Source of the DNA: JAMHZE01 sp964424715
GTDB taxonomy: Bacteria > Pseudomonadota > Alphaproteobacteria > Rickettsiales > UBA8987
Assembly: GCA_964424715.1 (NCBI GenBank)
Contig: CAYRJW010000017.1
Span: 1-29,596, forward strand
Direction: 5' to 3'
Length of the DNA: 29,596 nt
Shown: positions 23,079-29,596 of the stretch, piece by piece
How positions within the stretch are numbered: position 1 is the first letter of the stretch
Layout of the letters: every line of letters begins with the position of its first letter
Notes under the pieces: model-generated
What the model saw: the letters and a program-made list of their open reading frames with translations, nothing else
What the model was told of the DNA's origin: nothing
Database searches by the model: none
Made by a program: the position numbers and the translations under genes

Positions 23079-24809
23079 TTATAGTTTTGCCAATTTCTCA
23101 AACGGTGTTTCAAGATCAAGATTCTTGTGGAAGTTATTTCCGGCAGTGGTGGCCTTTACTATGCCTTTGCGGATAACGTAATCGCCGAAGCTTTCGCCTT
23201 CGTTGCGTTCTTTGGCATAGGCGTGGATCATTGGTTTCAGGATAGTTCTTATTTCCTTATCATCCACCGATTCGCGGTAAAGTTTATTTAAGCGGGAACC
23301 GTTAAAGGCAGCACCTAAATATAAATTATATTTATTCGGGCCGGTTCCCACGAAACCGATCTCAGCAAGATAAGGGCGGGCGCAACCGTTCGGGCAGCCG
23401 GTCATGCGGATAACTACATCATCATTACGCAGCCCGGCTTTCTCGAATTCCTCTTCAAGCTCGGTCACCAGATCAGGCAGGTAGCGTTCACTTTCCGCCA
23501 GCGCAAGTCCGCAGGTAGGCAGCGCCACACAGGCCATTGAATTGCGGCGCAGACCGGACTGGTCGAAGGAATCCAGTTTATATTCCTTCAAAAGTTTTTC
23601 GATCTGCGGTTTATCTTTTTCATCGATCGATGCGATGATGACATTCTGGTTATTGGTAAGGCGGAAATCACCCTTATGAACTTTTGCGATCTCGCGCAAG
23701 CCTGTTTTCATTTTCCATTCAGGAGTATCTTTCACACGGCCATTCTGGATGAACAAGGTAACGTGCCATTTGCCGTCAACACCTTTTACCCAGCCATATC
23801 TGTCGCCGGTGGAGGTGAAGGTAAATGGTTTTGCATCCTGTAATTTGTAACCGAGCAGCCTTTCAACTTCGGAACGTATCTTTGTAACGCCCATTCTTTC
23901 AACCGTGTATTTGAAACGCGCATTCTTGCGTTCATCGCGGTTACCGTTATCGCGCTGCACTATCACAATTTTCTCGGCAACATCAACGGCCTGTTCAGGG
24001 GTACAGAATGCCATTACATCAGCAGTACGTGGGAAGGTTTCAACATCGCCGTGTGTCATACCAAGGCCACCGCCTACGGTCACATTGTAACCGGTTAGCT
24101 TGCCATTTTCGGCAATGGCAATGAAGCCTAAACAATGCGCAAAAATATCAACATCGTTGGAAGGCGGTATCGCCACAACAGTTTTGAATTTGCGCGGTAA
24201 ATATAATTTGCCGTAGATAGGTTCAACATCTTCTTCCTCTTTACCACCTGCGACCTGTTCATCATCTATCCATATCTCGTGATAGGCCGATGTACGCGGG
24301 GAAAGATGGGCGGAAATATCTTCCGCAAGTTTCTGCGCCGGTGCGTGAAGGACAGATTCATACGGGTTCGGGTTGCACATAACGTTACGGTTAACATCAC
24401 CGCACGCCGCAAGAGTATCAAGGCACGATTTATTTATAGCGTTTATGGTATAGCGCAGATTGGTTTTGATTATACCATGGAACTGGAATGCCTGACGCGT
24501 AGTTAATTTTAATGTGTGGTTGGCATAATTATCCGAAAGGTAATCCATATCCAGCCATTGCTGCGGAGTGCAAACACCACCCGGAACACGCACGCGCGCC
24601 ATGAATGAGTAGGCCTTATCTAATTTCTTGCTACGGCGGCCAGCGCGGATATCACGATCATCCTGCATATAGATGCCGTGGAATTTTGTAAGCTGCGTAT
24701 CATCTTCCTCAAGAGCACCAGTAATAACATTTTCCAGGCCTTCCTTGATACCGCCGCGCAGATAATTACTTTTATCCTTTATGCCTTCGTTCTTAGATTT
24801 TCCGACCAT
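23079..24809 (-). CDS. cysI: assimilatory sulfite reductase hemoprotein subunit (NADPH type)
   Basis: 576 residues. Reduces sulfite to sulfide on a siroheme-[4Fe-4S] centre in the cytoplasm. Two cluster-ligand pairs are visible: C427 and C433 in ACVALPTC, and C472 and C476 in TGCPNGC. Other features: LTTRQAFQFHGI, CGDVNRNVMCNPNP, and substrate-binding basic residues around GVTKIRSEVERLLG. The ATG follows the cysJ stop by 29 bases containing a small palindrome GTAACTAGTTAC; cysJ-cysI is an operon. The stop abuts the stop of the convergent methyltransferase gene without a terminator. Confidence 0.96.
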   Translation of the reverse strand: MVGKSKNEGIKDKSNYLRGGIKEGLENVITGALEEDDTQLTKFHGIYMQDDRDIRAGRRSKKLDKAYSFMARVRVPGGVCTPQQWLDMDYLSDNYANHTLKLTTRQAFQFHGIIKTNLRYTINAINKSCLDTLAACGDVNRNVMCNPNPYESVLHAPAQKLAEDISAHLSPRTSAYHEIWIDDEQVAGGKEEEDVEPIYGKLYLPRKFKTVVAIPPSNDVDIFAHCLGFIAIAENGKLTGYNVTVGGGLGMTHGDVETFPRTADVMAFCTPEQAVDVAEKIVIVQRDNGNRDERKNARFKYTVERMGVTKIRSEVERLLGYKLQDAKPFTFTSTGDRYGWVKGVDGKWHVTLFIQNGRVKDTPEWKMKTGLREIAKVHKGDFRLTNNQNVIIASIDEKDKPQIEKLLKEYKLDSFDQSGLRRNSMACVALPTCGLALAESERYLPDLVTELEEEFEKAGLRNDDVVIRMTGCPNGCARPYLAEIGFVGTGPNKYNLYLGAAFNGSRLNKLYRESVDDKEIRTILKPMIHAYAKERNEGESFGDYVIRKGIVKATTAGNNFHKNLDLETPFEKLAKL

Positions 24810-24838
24810 AACGCTTCGCTTTTGTAACTAGTTACTAT

Positions 24839-26629
24839 TTAATAAACATCCCTTAAATATCTTCTGTCCGCTTTCATCTTACCAACATACTCTGCCGCAA
24901 AACTCTCGCCTTTGCCACTGGCCTCGGCGATTATTCTGTGCAGGGTGGCATCAACATCTTTTGCCATACGTTTTTCATCACCGCATACATAGAAATAAGC
25001 GCCCTGTTCCAGCCACTCGTAAAGTTCTTTTTTCTTTTCCAGCATTTTGTGCTGTACATAAACCTTATCAGGGCGATCGCGGGAGAAAGCAGCATCGAAA
25101 TTGGTCAGGATACCTTTTTCTTTAAATTCCTGTAATTCGAGCTGGTAGAAAAAATCAAGCAGGTAGCGTTGCTCTCCGAAGAAAAGCCAGCTCTTGCCTT
25201 TTGCATTTTCAGCATCGCGCTGTTGCAGGAACGAGCGGAACGGTGCGATACCTGTGCCGGGACCTACCATTATCACCGGAACATTATTATTTTCCGGCAG
25301 GCGGAAATTCTTATTTTCCTTAATGAAGATTTTTACCTTATCACCGGCTTTAAGATCATCTGCCACGAAGCCGGATGCTACACCTTTGCGCTTGCGCTCA
25401 TTAGACTGGTAACGAACGGTTGCGATGGTCAAATGAACCTCATCACCAACAGCATCCTGCGCTGATGATATGGAATATAAACGGTGCGGAAGTTTACGCA
25501 GTAATTTTACCAGTTCATCTGCCTTAATATTCTTATGCGGGAATTCCACCAGCATATCTATAAGTTCGCGGCCATAGCTGTATTCTGAAATATCTTTCTG
25601 CGCGGCAAGTTCTTTTACTTTCGCGTTATCAGTAAGTTTTGCGTAGGCTTCCACCACAGGTTTGGTCAGGGAATTTATATCATATTCACCGAGCAGTAAT
25701 TCATGAAGTTTCTTGCCTTCCACCAGCTCATCGCCGGAGAGTTTCGTTGCGGCTAAAATATCAGCGACCATCTTACTATCATTCAGCGGAACGAGGCCAA
25801 GCGCATCACCGGCCTGGTATTTTATTCCGGAACCTTCAAGATTTATTTCTATGTGGAAGGTTTCTTTTTCGGAACCATCTTCATTGAGCAGAACTTTATC
25901 TTTCAGTTCAGCAATGTATGGATTAGCCTGGTCATATTCATTGCCGCCGAAGATGGAAAGGAAATCCGAGGCTTTTGCTTTCGGCGCTTCGATCTTTGAA
26001 ACATCTACACCATTTGCCGCAAGGAATTTCGGGAAAATACCTTCAAGGAATTTCATCGCATTGGCGTTGAAATCAACATCGCAATCAACACGGTCAAATA
26101 TACGTTTGCCGCCAAGCTGCTCAAAGCGGGAATCCATATCCTTCCCGGCCTGACAGAAATCAACATAGGAAGTATCTCCAAGGGCCAGTACGGCAAAATT
26201 TGTACCCGTGGAAAGTTTAGGCGCACCGGCATCTTTTATGCTCTTGAAGAAATTAACGGCACGCTCAGGAGGATCACCCTCACCCCAGGTGGAAACTATA
26301 ACAAGCAGGTTCTTTACAGAGACCAGATCTTCAGGCTTTGTATTGAACATATCTTTTACAACAGGTTTAAAACCCATTTTCGCACATATTTTTTTGGCTT
26401 TATCAGCAAGGTTCTCGGCATTGCCGGATTCGGAACCGAACAGGATAGTAATAGGAATGGCACTGGCAGAAGGTGCGGCTTCGGCAACAAAATTACCAAG
26501 CTTTGCATTATCGGCAATGAACCCGGCAAGCCACAGTGCCTGATCGTTGGATATATCGCCAAGAAGTTCGCGCAGGAGTTTCCTTTGTTTGTCGTCAAAA
26601 GATATTTTATCGCTACCGGTCAATTTCAT
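24839..26629 (-). CDS. cysJ: sulfite reductase flavoprotein subunit (NADPH type)
   Basis: 596 residues from the ATG at 26629 (MKLTGSDKISFDDKQ); a longer frame from 26689 would add a 20-residue hydrophobic stretch not seen in the family. Passes electrons from NADPH through FAD and FMN to CysI. Flavodoxin domain: ITILFGSESGNAENLADKAKK with VSTWGEGDPPERA; FAD domain with PHRLYSISSAQ; NADPH site GPGTGIAPFRSFLQQ and SWLFFGEQR; C-terminal FVC-type ending EYVGKMKADRRYLRDVY. First gene of the cysJ-cysI operon. Upstream the region to 26786 is AT-rich and divergent to a DUF481 gene. Confidence 0.95.
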   Translation of the reverse strand: MKLTGSDKISFDDKQRKLLRELLGDISNDQALWLAGFIADNAKLGNFVAEAAPSASAIPITILFGSESGNAENLADKAKKICAKMGFKPVVKDMFNTKPEDLVSVKNLLVIVSTWGEGDPPERAVNFFKSIKDAGAPKLSTGTNFAVLALGDTSYVDFCQAGKDMDSRFEQLGGKRIFDRVDCDVDFNANAMKFLEGIFPKFLAANGVDVSKIEAPKAKASDFLSIFGGNEYDQANPYIAELKDKVLLNEDGSEKETFHIEINLEGSGIKYQAGDALGLVPLNDSKMVADILAATKLSGDELVEGKKLHELLLGEYDINSLTKPVVEAYAKLTDNAKVKELAAQKDISEYSYGRELIDMLVEFPHKNIKADELVKLLRKLPHRLYSISSAQDAVGDEVHLTIATVRYQSNERKRKGVASGFVADDLKAGDKVKIFIKENKNFRLPENNNVPVIMVGPGTGIAPFRSFLQQRDAENAKGKSWLFFGEQRYLLDFFYQLELQEFKEKGILTNFDAAFSRDRPDKVYVQHKMLEKKKELYEWLEQGAYFYVCGDEKRMAKDVDATLHRIIAEASGKGESFAAEYVGKMKADRRYLRDVY

Positions 26630-26786
26630 GAATATTAGTTGCAGGAGATTTAATACTAAGATTGAGGCATTTTTCAAACAAAAAAGCAAAAAAACGGCTT
26701 TTTAGGCGGGTTTTTAACGCATTTGCTTGAGCGGGGCCATAGATGATGTTTAAACTGGGGGTTCCTAATTAAATTTTGGCGCTCAT

Positions 26787-27509
26787 ATGAAAAAACTCAT
26801 TATATTGCTGAATCTTTCCTGTTTCATGCCAGTTCTGGCCAATGCAGAGATGGTTCCCCCGCTTTCACTGCAGCACAGGGCTTCCATCGAGATCTCAAAG
26901 GGTGTTGGGACCGGGAACATAGACCAGCAGAACCACAGATTATCCGGAAAGCTTGTTTCCGGCTATGGCAGATATACCAATGAACTTAAAGGCAATATCT
27001 CAAACCTTGAGAATAGCAACGGCAACAGTGAAGTAGGCTACAAGATCGGCGAAAGACTTAAATATGAAGTAACCGAAGGCGGCAATGTTTTCGGCGAAGT
27101 TGAACGAGTTGGCAATAAAACCTCTGGAGTTAAAAGCAGAACCTCAGAACTTCTTGGCTATGAGCAGCTGCTGATCGAGAAAGATGGTTTCGATATGAGC
27201 GGTGAAGCAGGTGCCGGATTCAGGCAAAGTGATTACCAGCCAGGCCTGGAAGATGCAAATTCCTTACTCGGAAAAGTGGGAACAGATATAAACTGGGAAT
27301 TCTACAAGAATGTGAAACTTAACAATAACAGCTACATGGCCTATGCCGAAGATAACACCCAGACCGTTTCCGATACCAGCATCAAAACCTTCCTGTATCG
27401 CGGCGCTTACATAAAAGGCGCAGTTGAGGTAGAAAACAACAGCAAGGTCCCGGTCGGCTACAAAAAGACCGATACGGTCACCTCAATAGGAATGGGATAC
27501 GATTTCTAG
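26787..27509 (+). CDS. DUF481-family outer-membrane protein
   Basis: 240 residues. A cleavable signal peptide (MKKLIILLNLSCFMPVLANA, likely cut after ANA) is followed by a beta-rich chain with alternating polar and hydrophobic residues and many Asn/Ser/Gly, ending in IGMGYDF with the C-terminal phenylalanine used by the BAM machinery. The repeated pattern (GRYTNELKGNISNLE, YKIGERLKYEV, VFGEVERVGN, MSGEAGAGF) and the end KTDTVTSIGMGYDF fit DUF481, including the YdiY-like salt-induced proteins. A small outer-membrane barrel of unknown function. It is convergent with ssb, 12 bases apart. Confidence 0.8.
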   Translation: MKKLIILLNLSCFMPVLANAEMVPPLSLQHRASIEISKGVGTGNIDQQNHRLSGKLVSGYGRYTNELKGNISNLENSNGNSEVGYKIGERLKYEVTEGGNVFGEVERVGNKTSGVKSRTSELLGYEQLLIEKDGFDMSGEAGAGFRQSDYQPGLEDANSLLGKVGTDINWEFYKNVKLNNNSYMAYAEDNTQTVSDTSIKTFLYRGAYIKGAVEVENNSKVPVGYKKTDTVTSIGMGYDF

Positions 27510-27521
27510 TAATTAATCAGC

Positions 27522-27974
27522 CTAAAACGGAATGTCATCATCAAGATGATCAGAGTGGCTTTCCGCAGGAGCGCCTTTGCTCTGGGATTTTTCAGCATAA
27601 TCACCGCCGCCAGAAGAATTATTGGCACGGTCAAGCATAGTTAGATTGCAGTTATAGCCTTGAAGCACGATCTCGGTTGAGTAACGGTCCTGTCCTTGCT
27701 GATCCTGCCATTTGCGGGTTTGCAGCTGGCCCTCGATATAAACTTTCGCGCCCTTCTTTACATAGTTACGGATAACATTGATAAGGCCGGGATTGAAACA
27801 GGCTATCCTGTGCCATTCGGTCTTTTCTTTTCTCTCGCCGGAGTTCTTATCGGTCCAGCTTTCGTTGGTGGCAACTACCAGATTGGCAACTTCCCTGCCA
27901 TCATGGGTTGCGCGTATCTCAGGTTCTTTGCCGATATTTCCTATCAGGGTAACTTTGTTCAGACTTCCGCTCAT
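27522..27974 (-). CDS. ssb: single-stranded DNA-binding protein
   Basis: 150 residues. The OB-fold (about 1-110) has SLNKVTLIGNIGKEPEIR, NLVVATNESWTD and KTEWHRIACFN; residues KGAKVYIEGQLQTRKWQDQQG are the classic ssDNA-binding core. A short Gly/Ser-rich linker leads to the acidic tip DDDIPF, which recruits replication and repair partners. The C-terminal linker is short compared with E. coli SSB. Oriented on the minus strand, with the XRE regulator gene upstream of it (92-base gap). Confidence 0.97.
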   Translation of the reverse strand: MSGSLNKVTLIGNIGKEPEIRATHDGREVANLVVATNESWTDKNSGERKEKTEWHRIACFNPGLINVIRNYVKKGAKVYIEGQLQTRKWQDQQGQDRYSTEIVLQGYNCNLTMLDRANNSSGGGDYAEKSQSKGAPAESHSDHLDDDIPF

Positions 27975-28065
27975 ATCATTAAAATATTTTAGGTTTAGAA
28001 TATTTTAGAGACTAATCTAAATAATTCATAAATCAAATATTTTAATAATAAAAATCACGATCAGC

Positions 28066-28437
28066 CTACCAGCTGTTCGGGGTGGCTTCCGCAACCACCA
28101 GTGACTTTACCAGGTTCCTTATCGCCGCGAGTTTTGATTCATCTGTTATCTTGTTGATATATTTCATGATATCAGCAAGAGATTTATTATCTGCGGCCAG
28201 ACCTTTCTGTTCATCGATATTTATGTCCAGAAGTCTGGTGACCGGAACCTTCAGCACCGATGATATATCATAAAGCCGTGCCACCGATACGCGGTTGATA
28301 CCTTTCTCATATTTCTGCATCTGCTGGTGCGTAATGCCGATGGAATCTGCAAGCTCCTTCCTGGTCTTGCCGGTCTCGGTCCTGTATCTTATGATATTCA
28401 GGCCTAATACAACATCTATCTCTCTAGTTTTTTTCAT
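28066..28437 (-). CDS. XRE-family transcriptional regulator
   Basis: 123 residues. Helix-turn-helix of the Cro/CI type at about 12-67: IRYRTETGKTRKELADSIGITHQQMQKYEKGINR, then LYDISSVLKVPVTRLL. The C-terminal part (75-123) is helical and may dimerise; it resembles the short XRE regulators common as single chromosomal copies in Alphaproteobacteria. Unlinked functionally to ssb or the flavodoxin gene by sequence. Not a plausible phage repressor since there are no phage genes next to it. Target unknown. Confidence 0.88.
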   Translation of the reverse strand: MKKTREIDVVLGLNIIRYRTETGKTRKELADSIGITHQQMQKYEKGINRVSVARLYDISSVLKVPVTRLLDINIDEQKGLAADNKSLADIMKYINKITDESKLAAIRNLVKSLVVAEATPNSW

Positions 28438-28658
28438 AATTTCCCAAAATAATGATTGATCTTATAGGGTATATAGAGCGTTTACCGTGCCAAAAAAGCC
28501 CCCCTAAATATCCGCTTCTTTTCAAATACTTATATTTACATATAATTTGCATTTCCTGTTTTGTTCTATTATGATACATATTTTTTGTTTCAATCTAAGG
28601 TTTGAAATCCCAAAATATAACTCTATTGATAGTATAAGTTAATTAACAGGAACAAAGG

Positions 28659-29234
28659 ATGTCGAAGAAAATAAGCATAGTTTACCATAGCGGTTTCGGT
28701 CATACCGAGAAAGTGGCGAAGGCCGTTGCCGAGGGGGTAAAGAATGCTGGTGCGAGCGTGGATCTTATCAAAGCGGAAAGCGTGAGTGATAAAGACTGGG
28801 AAACACTGGATTCCTCCGATGCCATAATTTTTGGCGCACCTACTTATATGGGCGGAGTTTCCGGACAGTTCAAGATGTTCATAGATGCAGCCTCCAAAAA
28901 ATGGTTCGGGCAGAAATGGAAGAACAAGATCGCCGCAGGCTTTACCAATTCCGGCTCTTACAGCGGCGATAAACTCGGCGCACTGATCCAGCTTAACATA
29001 AACGCATTGCAGCATGGCATGATCTGGGTAGGCCAGGGCGAAATGCCAGCCAGCCACAAGGAAGGCGATGGCGGCCCGGGCAATGATGCAATAAACAGGC
29101 TTGGCAGCGCGGTAGGGCTGATGACCCAGTCTACCAATGAAAGCCCGGAGATAACCCCGCCACAGGGCGATATCGAGACGGCAAAATTATTTGGCAAAAG
29201 GATCGCTGAAATAACCGCAAGATTTAAAAACTAA
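28659..29234 (+). CDS. flavodoxin-family protein, WrbA-like
   Basis: 191 residues. Flavodoxin fold with the FMN phosphate loop near the N-terminus (SIVYHSGFGHTEKVAKAV), DAIIFGAPTYMGGVSGQFKMF, and the segment IAAGFTNSGSYSGDKLGAL found in NAD(P)H:quinone oxidoreductases of the WrbA type. The GQGEMPASHKEGDG loop is consistent with quinone site variation. Likely an FMN-dependent quinone reductase active in the cytoplasm; a general flavodoxin is the alternative. A Shine-Dalgarno AACAGGAACAAAGG precedes the ATG. A possible promoter (TTTGCA at 28546, TATGAT at 28570) lies upstream. Terminated by the hairpin at 29239-29261. Confidence 0.9.
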   Translation: MSKKISIVYHSGFGHTEKVAKAVAEGVKNAGASVDLIKAESVSDKDWETLDSSDAIIFGAPTYMGGVSGQFKMFIDAASKKWFGQKWKNKIAAGFTNSGSYSGDKLGALIQLNINALQHGMIWVGQGEMPASHKEGDGGPGNDAINRLGSAVGLMTQSTNESPEITPPQGDIETAKLFGKRIAEITARFKN

Positions 29235-29272
29235 AACCCCCTCTCCCTTGAGGGGAGAGGGAAAGGTTTTTA
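29233..29272. terminator. bidirectional intrinsic terminator
   Basis: CCCTCTCCC (29239-29247), loop TTGAG, GGGAGAGGG (29253-29261): a perfect 9-bp stem. Flanked by AAAA on the left and TTTTT on the right, so it can end both the flavodoxin gene (plus strand) and the glycosyltransferase gene (minus strand). The CCCTCTCCC...GGGAGAGGG unit also resembles common dispersed REP-like sequences. Confidence 0.85.
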
Positions 29273-29282
29273 TTATTAATTA

Positions 29283-29596
29283 TCAGCTGAATTTTTCCAG
29301 CGCGGAAATAAAGAATTCCTTCATCTCGGCAACTGCAGAAACATCGTTATATATTCCTTCCTTCGCGGCATTTATGCGGCTGCGGATGGAGCGGTTGAAT
29401 TCCTTATCGCTTGCGCATTTCACCGCAAGCCTTACATAATCATCCTTATCTTTTGCAATAAGGTCAGTGATGCCCATTTTCCTGTATGCGGCATTGGTAA
29501 CGCGGCCGCCGGAGGTCATTCCCGGCAGTGTAACTATTGGCGCATCCACCGCGAAGGCATAATAGACCGTAGTACCGGCACCGAAATTAAAAGTAT
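29283..29596 (-). CDS. SPINDLY/OGT-type glycosyltransferase, N-terminus beyond window edge
   Basis: About 104 residues of the C-terminus are in the window; the frame is open to base 29596. The sequence TFNFGAGTTVYYAFAVDAP, then IVTLPGMTSGGRVTNAAYRKMG, then ITDLIAKDKDDYVRLAVKCASD corresponds to the nucleotide-sugar binding end of TPR-linked O-GlcNAc-transferase-like (GT41, SPINDLY) glycosyltransferases: GTTVYYAFAVDAP and the later LIA..KDDYV are the usual blocks. An internal GTG start at 29549 is only an apparent one. Usually such proteins have N-terminal TPRs, not visible here. Substrate unknown; flagellin or surface protein glycosylation is one common role. Confidence 0.75.
   Translation of the reverse strand, partial: TFNFGAGTTVYYAFAVDAPIVTLPGMTSGGRVTNAAYRKMGITDLIAKDKDDYVRLAVKCASDKEFNRSIRSRINAAKEGIYNDVSAVAEMKEFFISALEKFS

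Noticed and set aside
26630..26689. N-terminal extension of cysJ as a membrane anchor
   Set aside because: CysJ is cytoplasmic; the internal ATG at 26629 gives the normal N-terminus.

Overview
The window looks like a moderately AT-rich alphaproteobacterial chromosome with an accessory island at its left end. The best taxonomic evidence is the tatB-tatC-serS-nlpD-like gene order, an endonuclease-type MutL next to an NDUFAF5-like methyltransferase, ornithine-lipid genes (olsBA), and palindromic elements inserted in frame inside protein genes, a habit best known from Rickettsia. No tRNA, rRNA or CRISPR array was seen. Sulfite reduction and NAD synthesis genes argue against a strongly reduced obligate endosymbiont, but the order cannot be fixed from this window.

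Left accessory region (1-5420). Two overlapping ParB-like domain genes run off the left edge; genes of this kind often sit beside phage packaging genes. Upstream of them is a gene-free 379-base stretch dense in inverted repeats. Then come a DUF3768 gene, a 670-residue protein with a GHKL (HSP90-like) ATPase domain and a probable PD-(D/E)XK nuclease domain (a defence candidate), and an unknown 307-residue gene lying between two perfect 85-bp direct repeats. The second repeat touches the first core-type gene and probably marks the island boundary.

Core region (5427-12452). A DUF1275 membrane protein is divergent from olsB-olsA (ornithine lipid synthesis), which overlap into truB, rpsO and pnp, closed by a clear intrinsic terminator. 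nadA follows. truB carries an in-frame palindromic element and another large imperfect palindrome lies between rpsO and pnp.

Middle (12449-15346). An unusual two-gene unit, whose larger protein has a proline-free collagen-like Gly-X-Arg tract, is divergent from a TrmB-type regulator. An inverted repeat overlaps the regulator's probable -35 box. A gap follows with a 21-residue lipoprotein candidate and a leucine-rich leader-like ORF that has no downstream gene.

Right core (15347-29596). The minus-strand run tatB-tatC-serS-nlpD-like (Tat export, tRNA charging, cell separation) is divergent from the tightly packed pgi-mutL-methyltransferase run. The methyltransferase holds a second in-frame palindromic element. 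cysJ-cysI (NADPH sulfite reductase), a DUF481 outer-membrane protein, ssb, an XRE regulator, a WrbA-like flavodoxin and a truncated SPINDLY/OGT-type glycosyltransferase complete the window.
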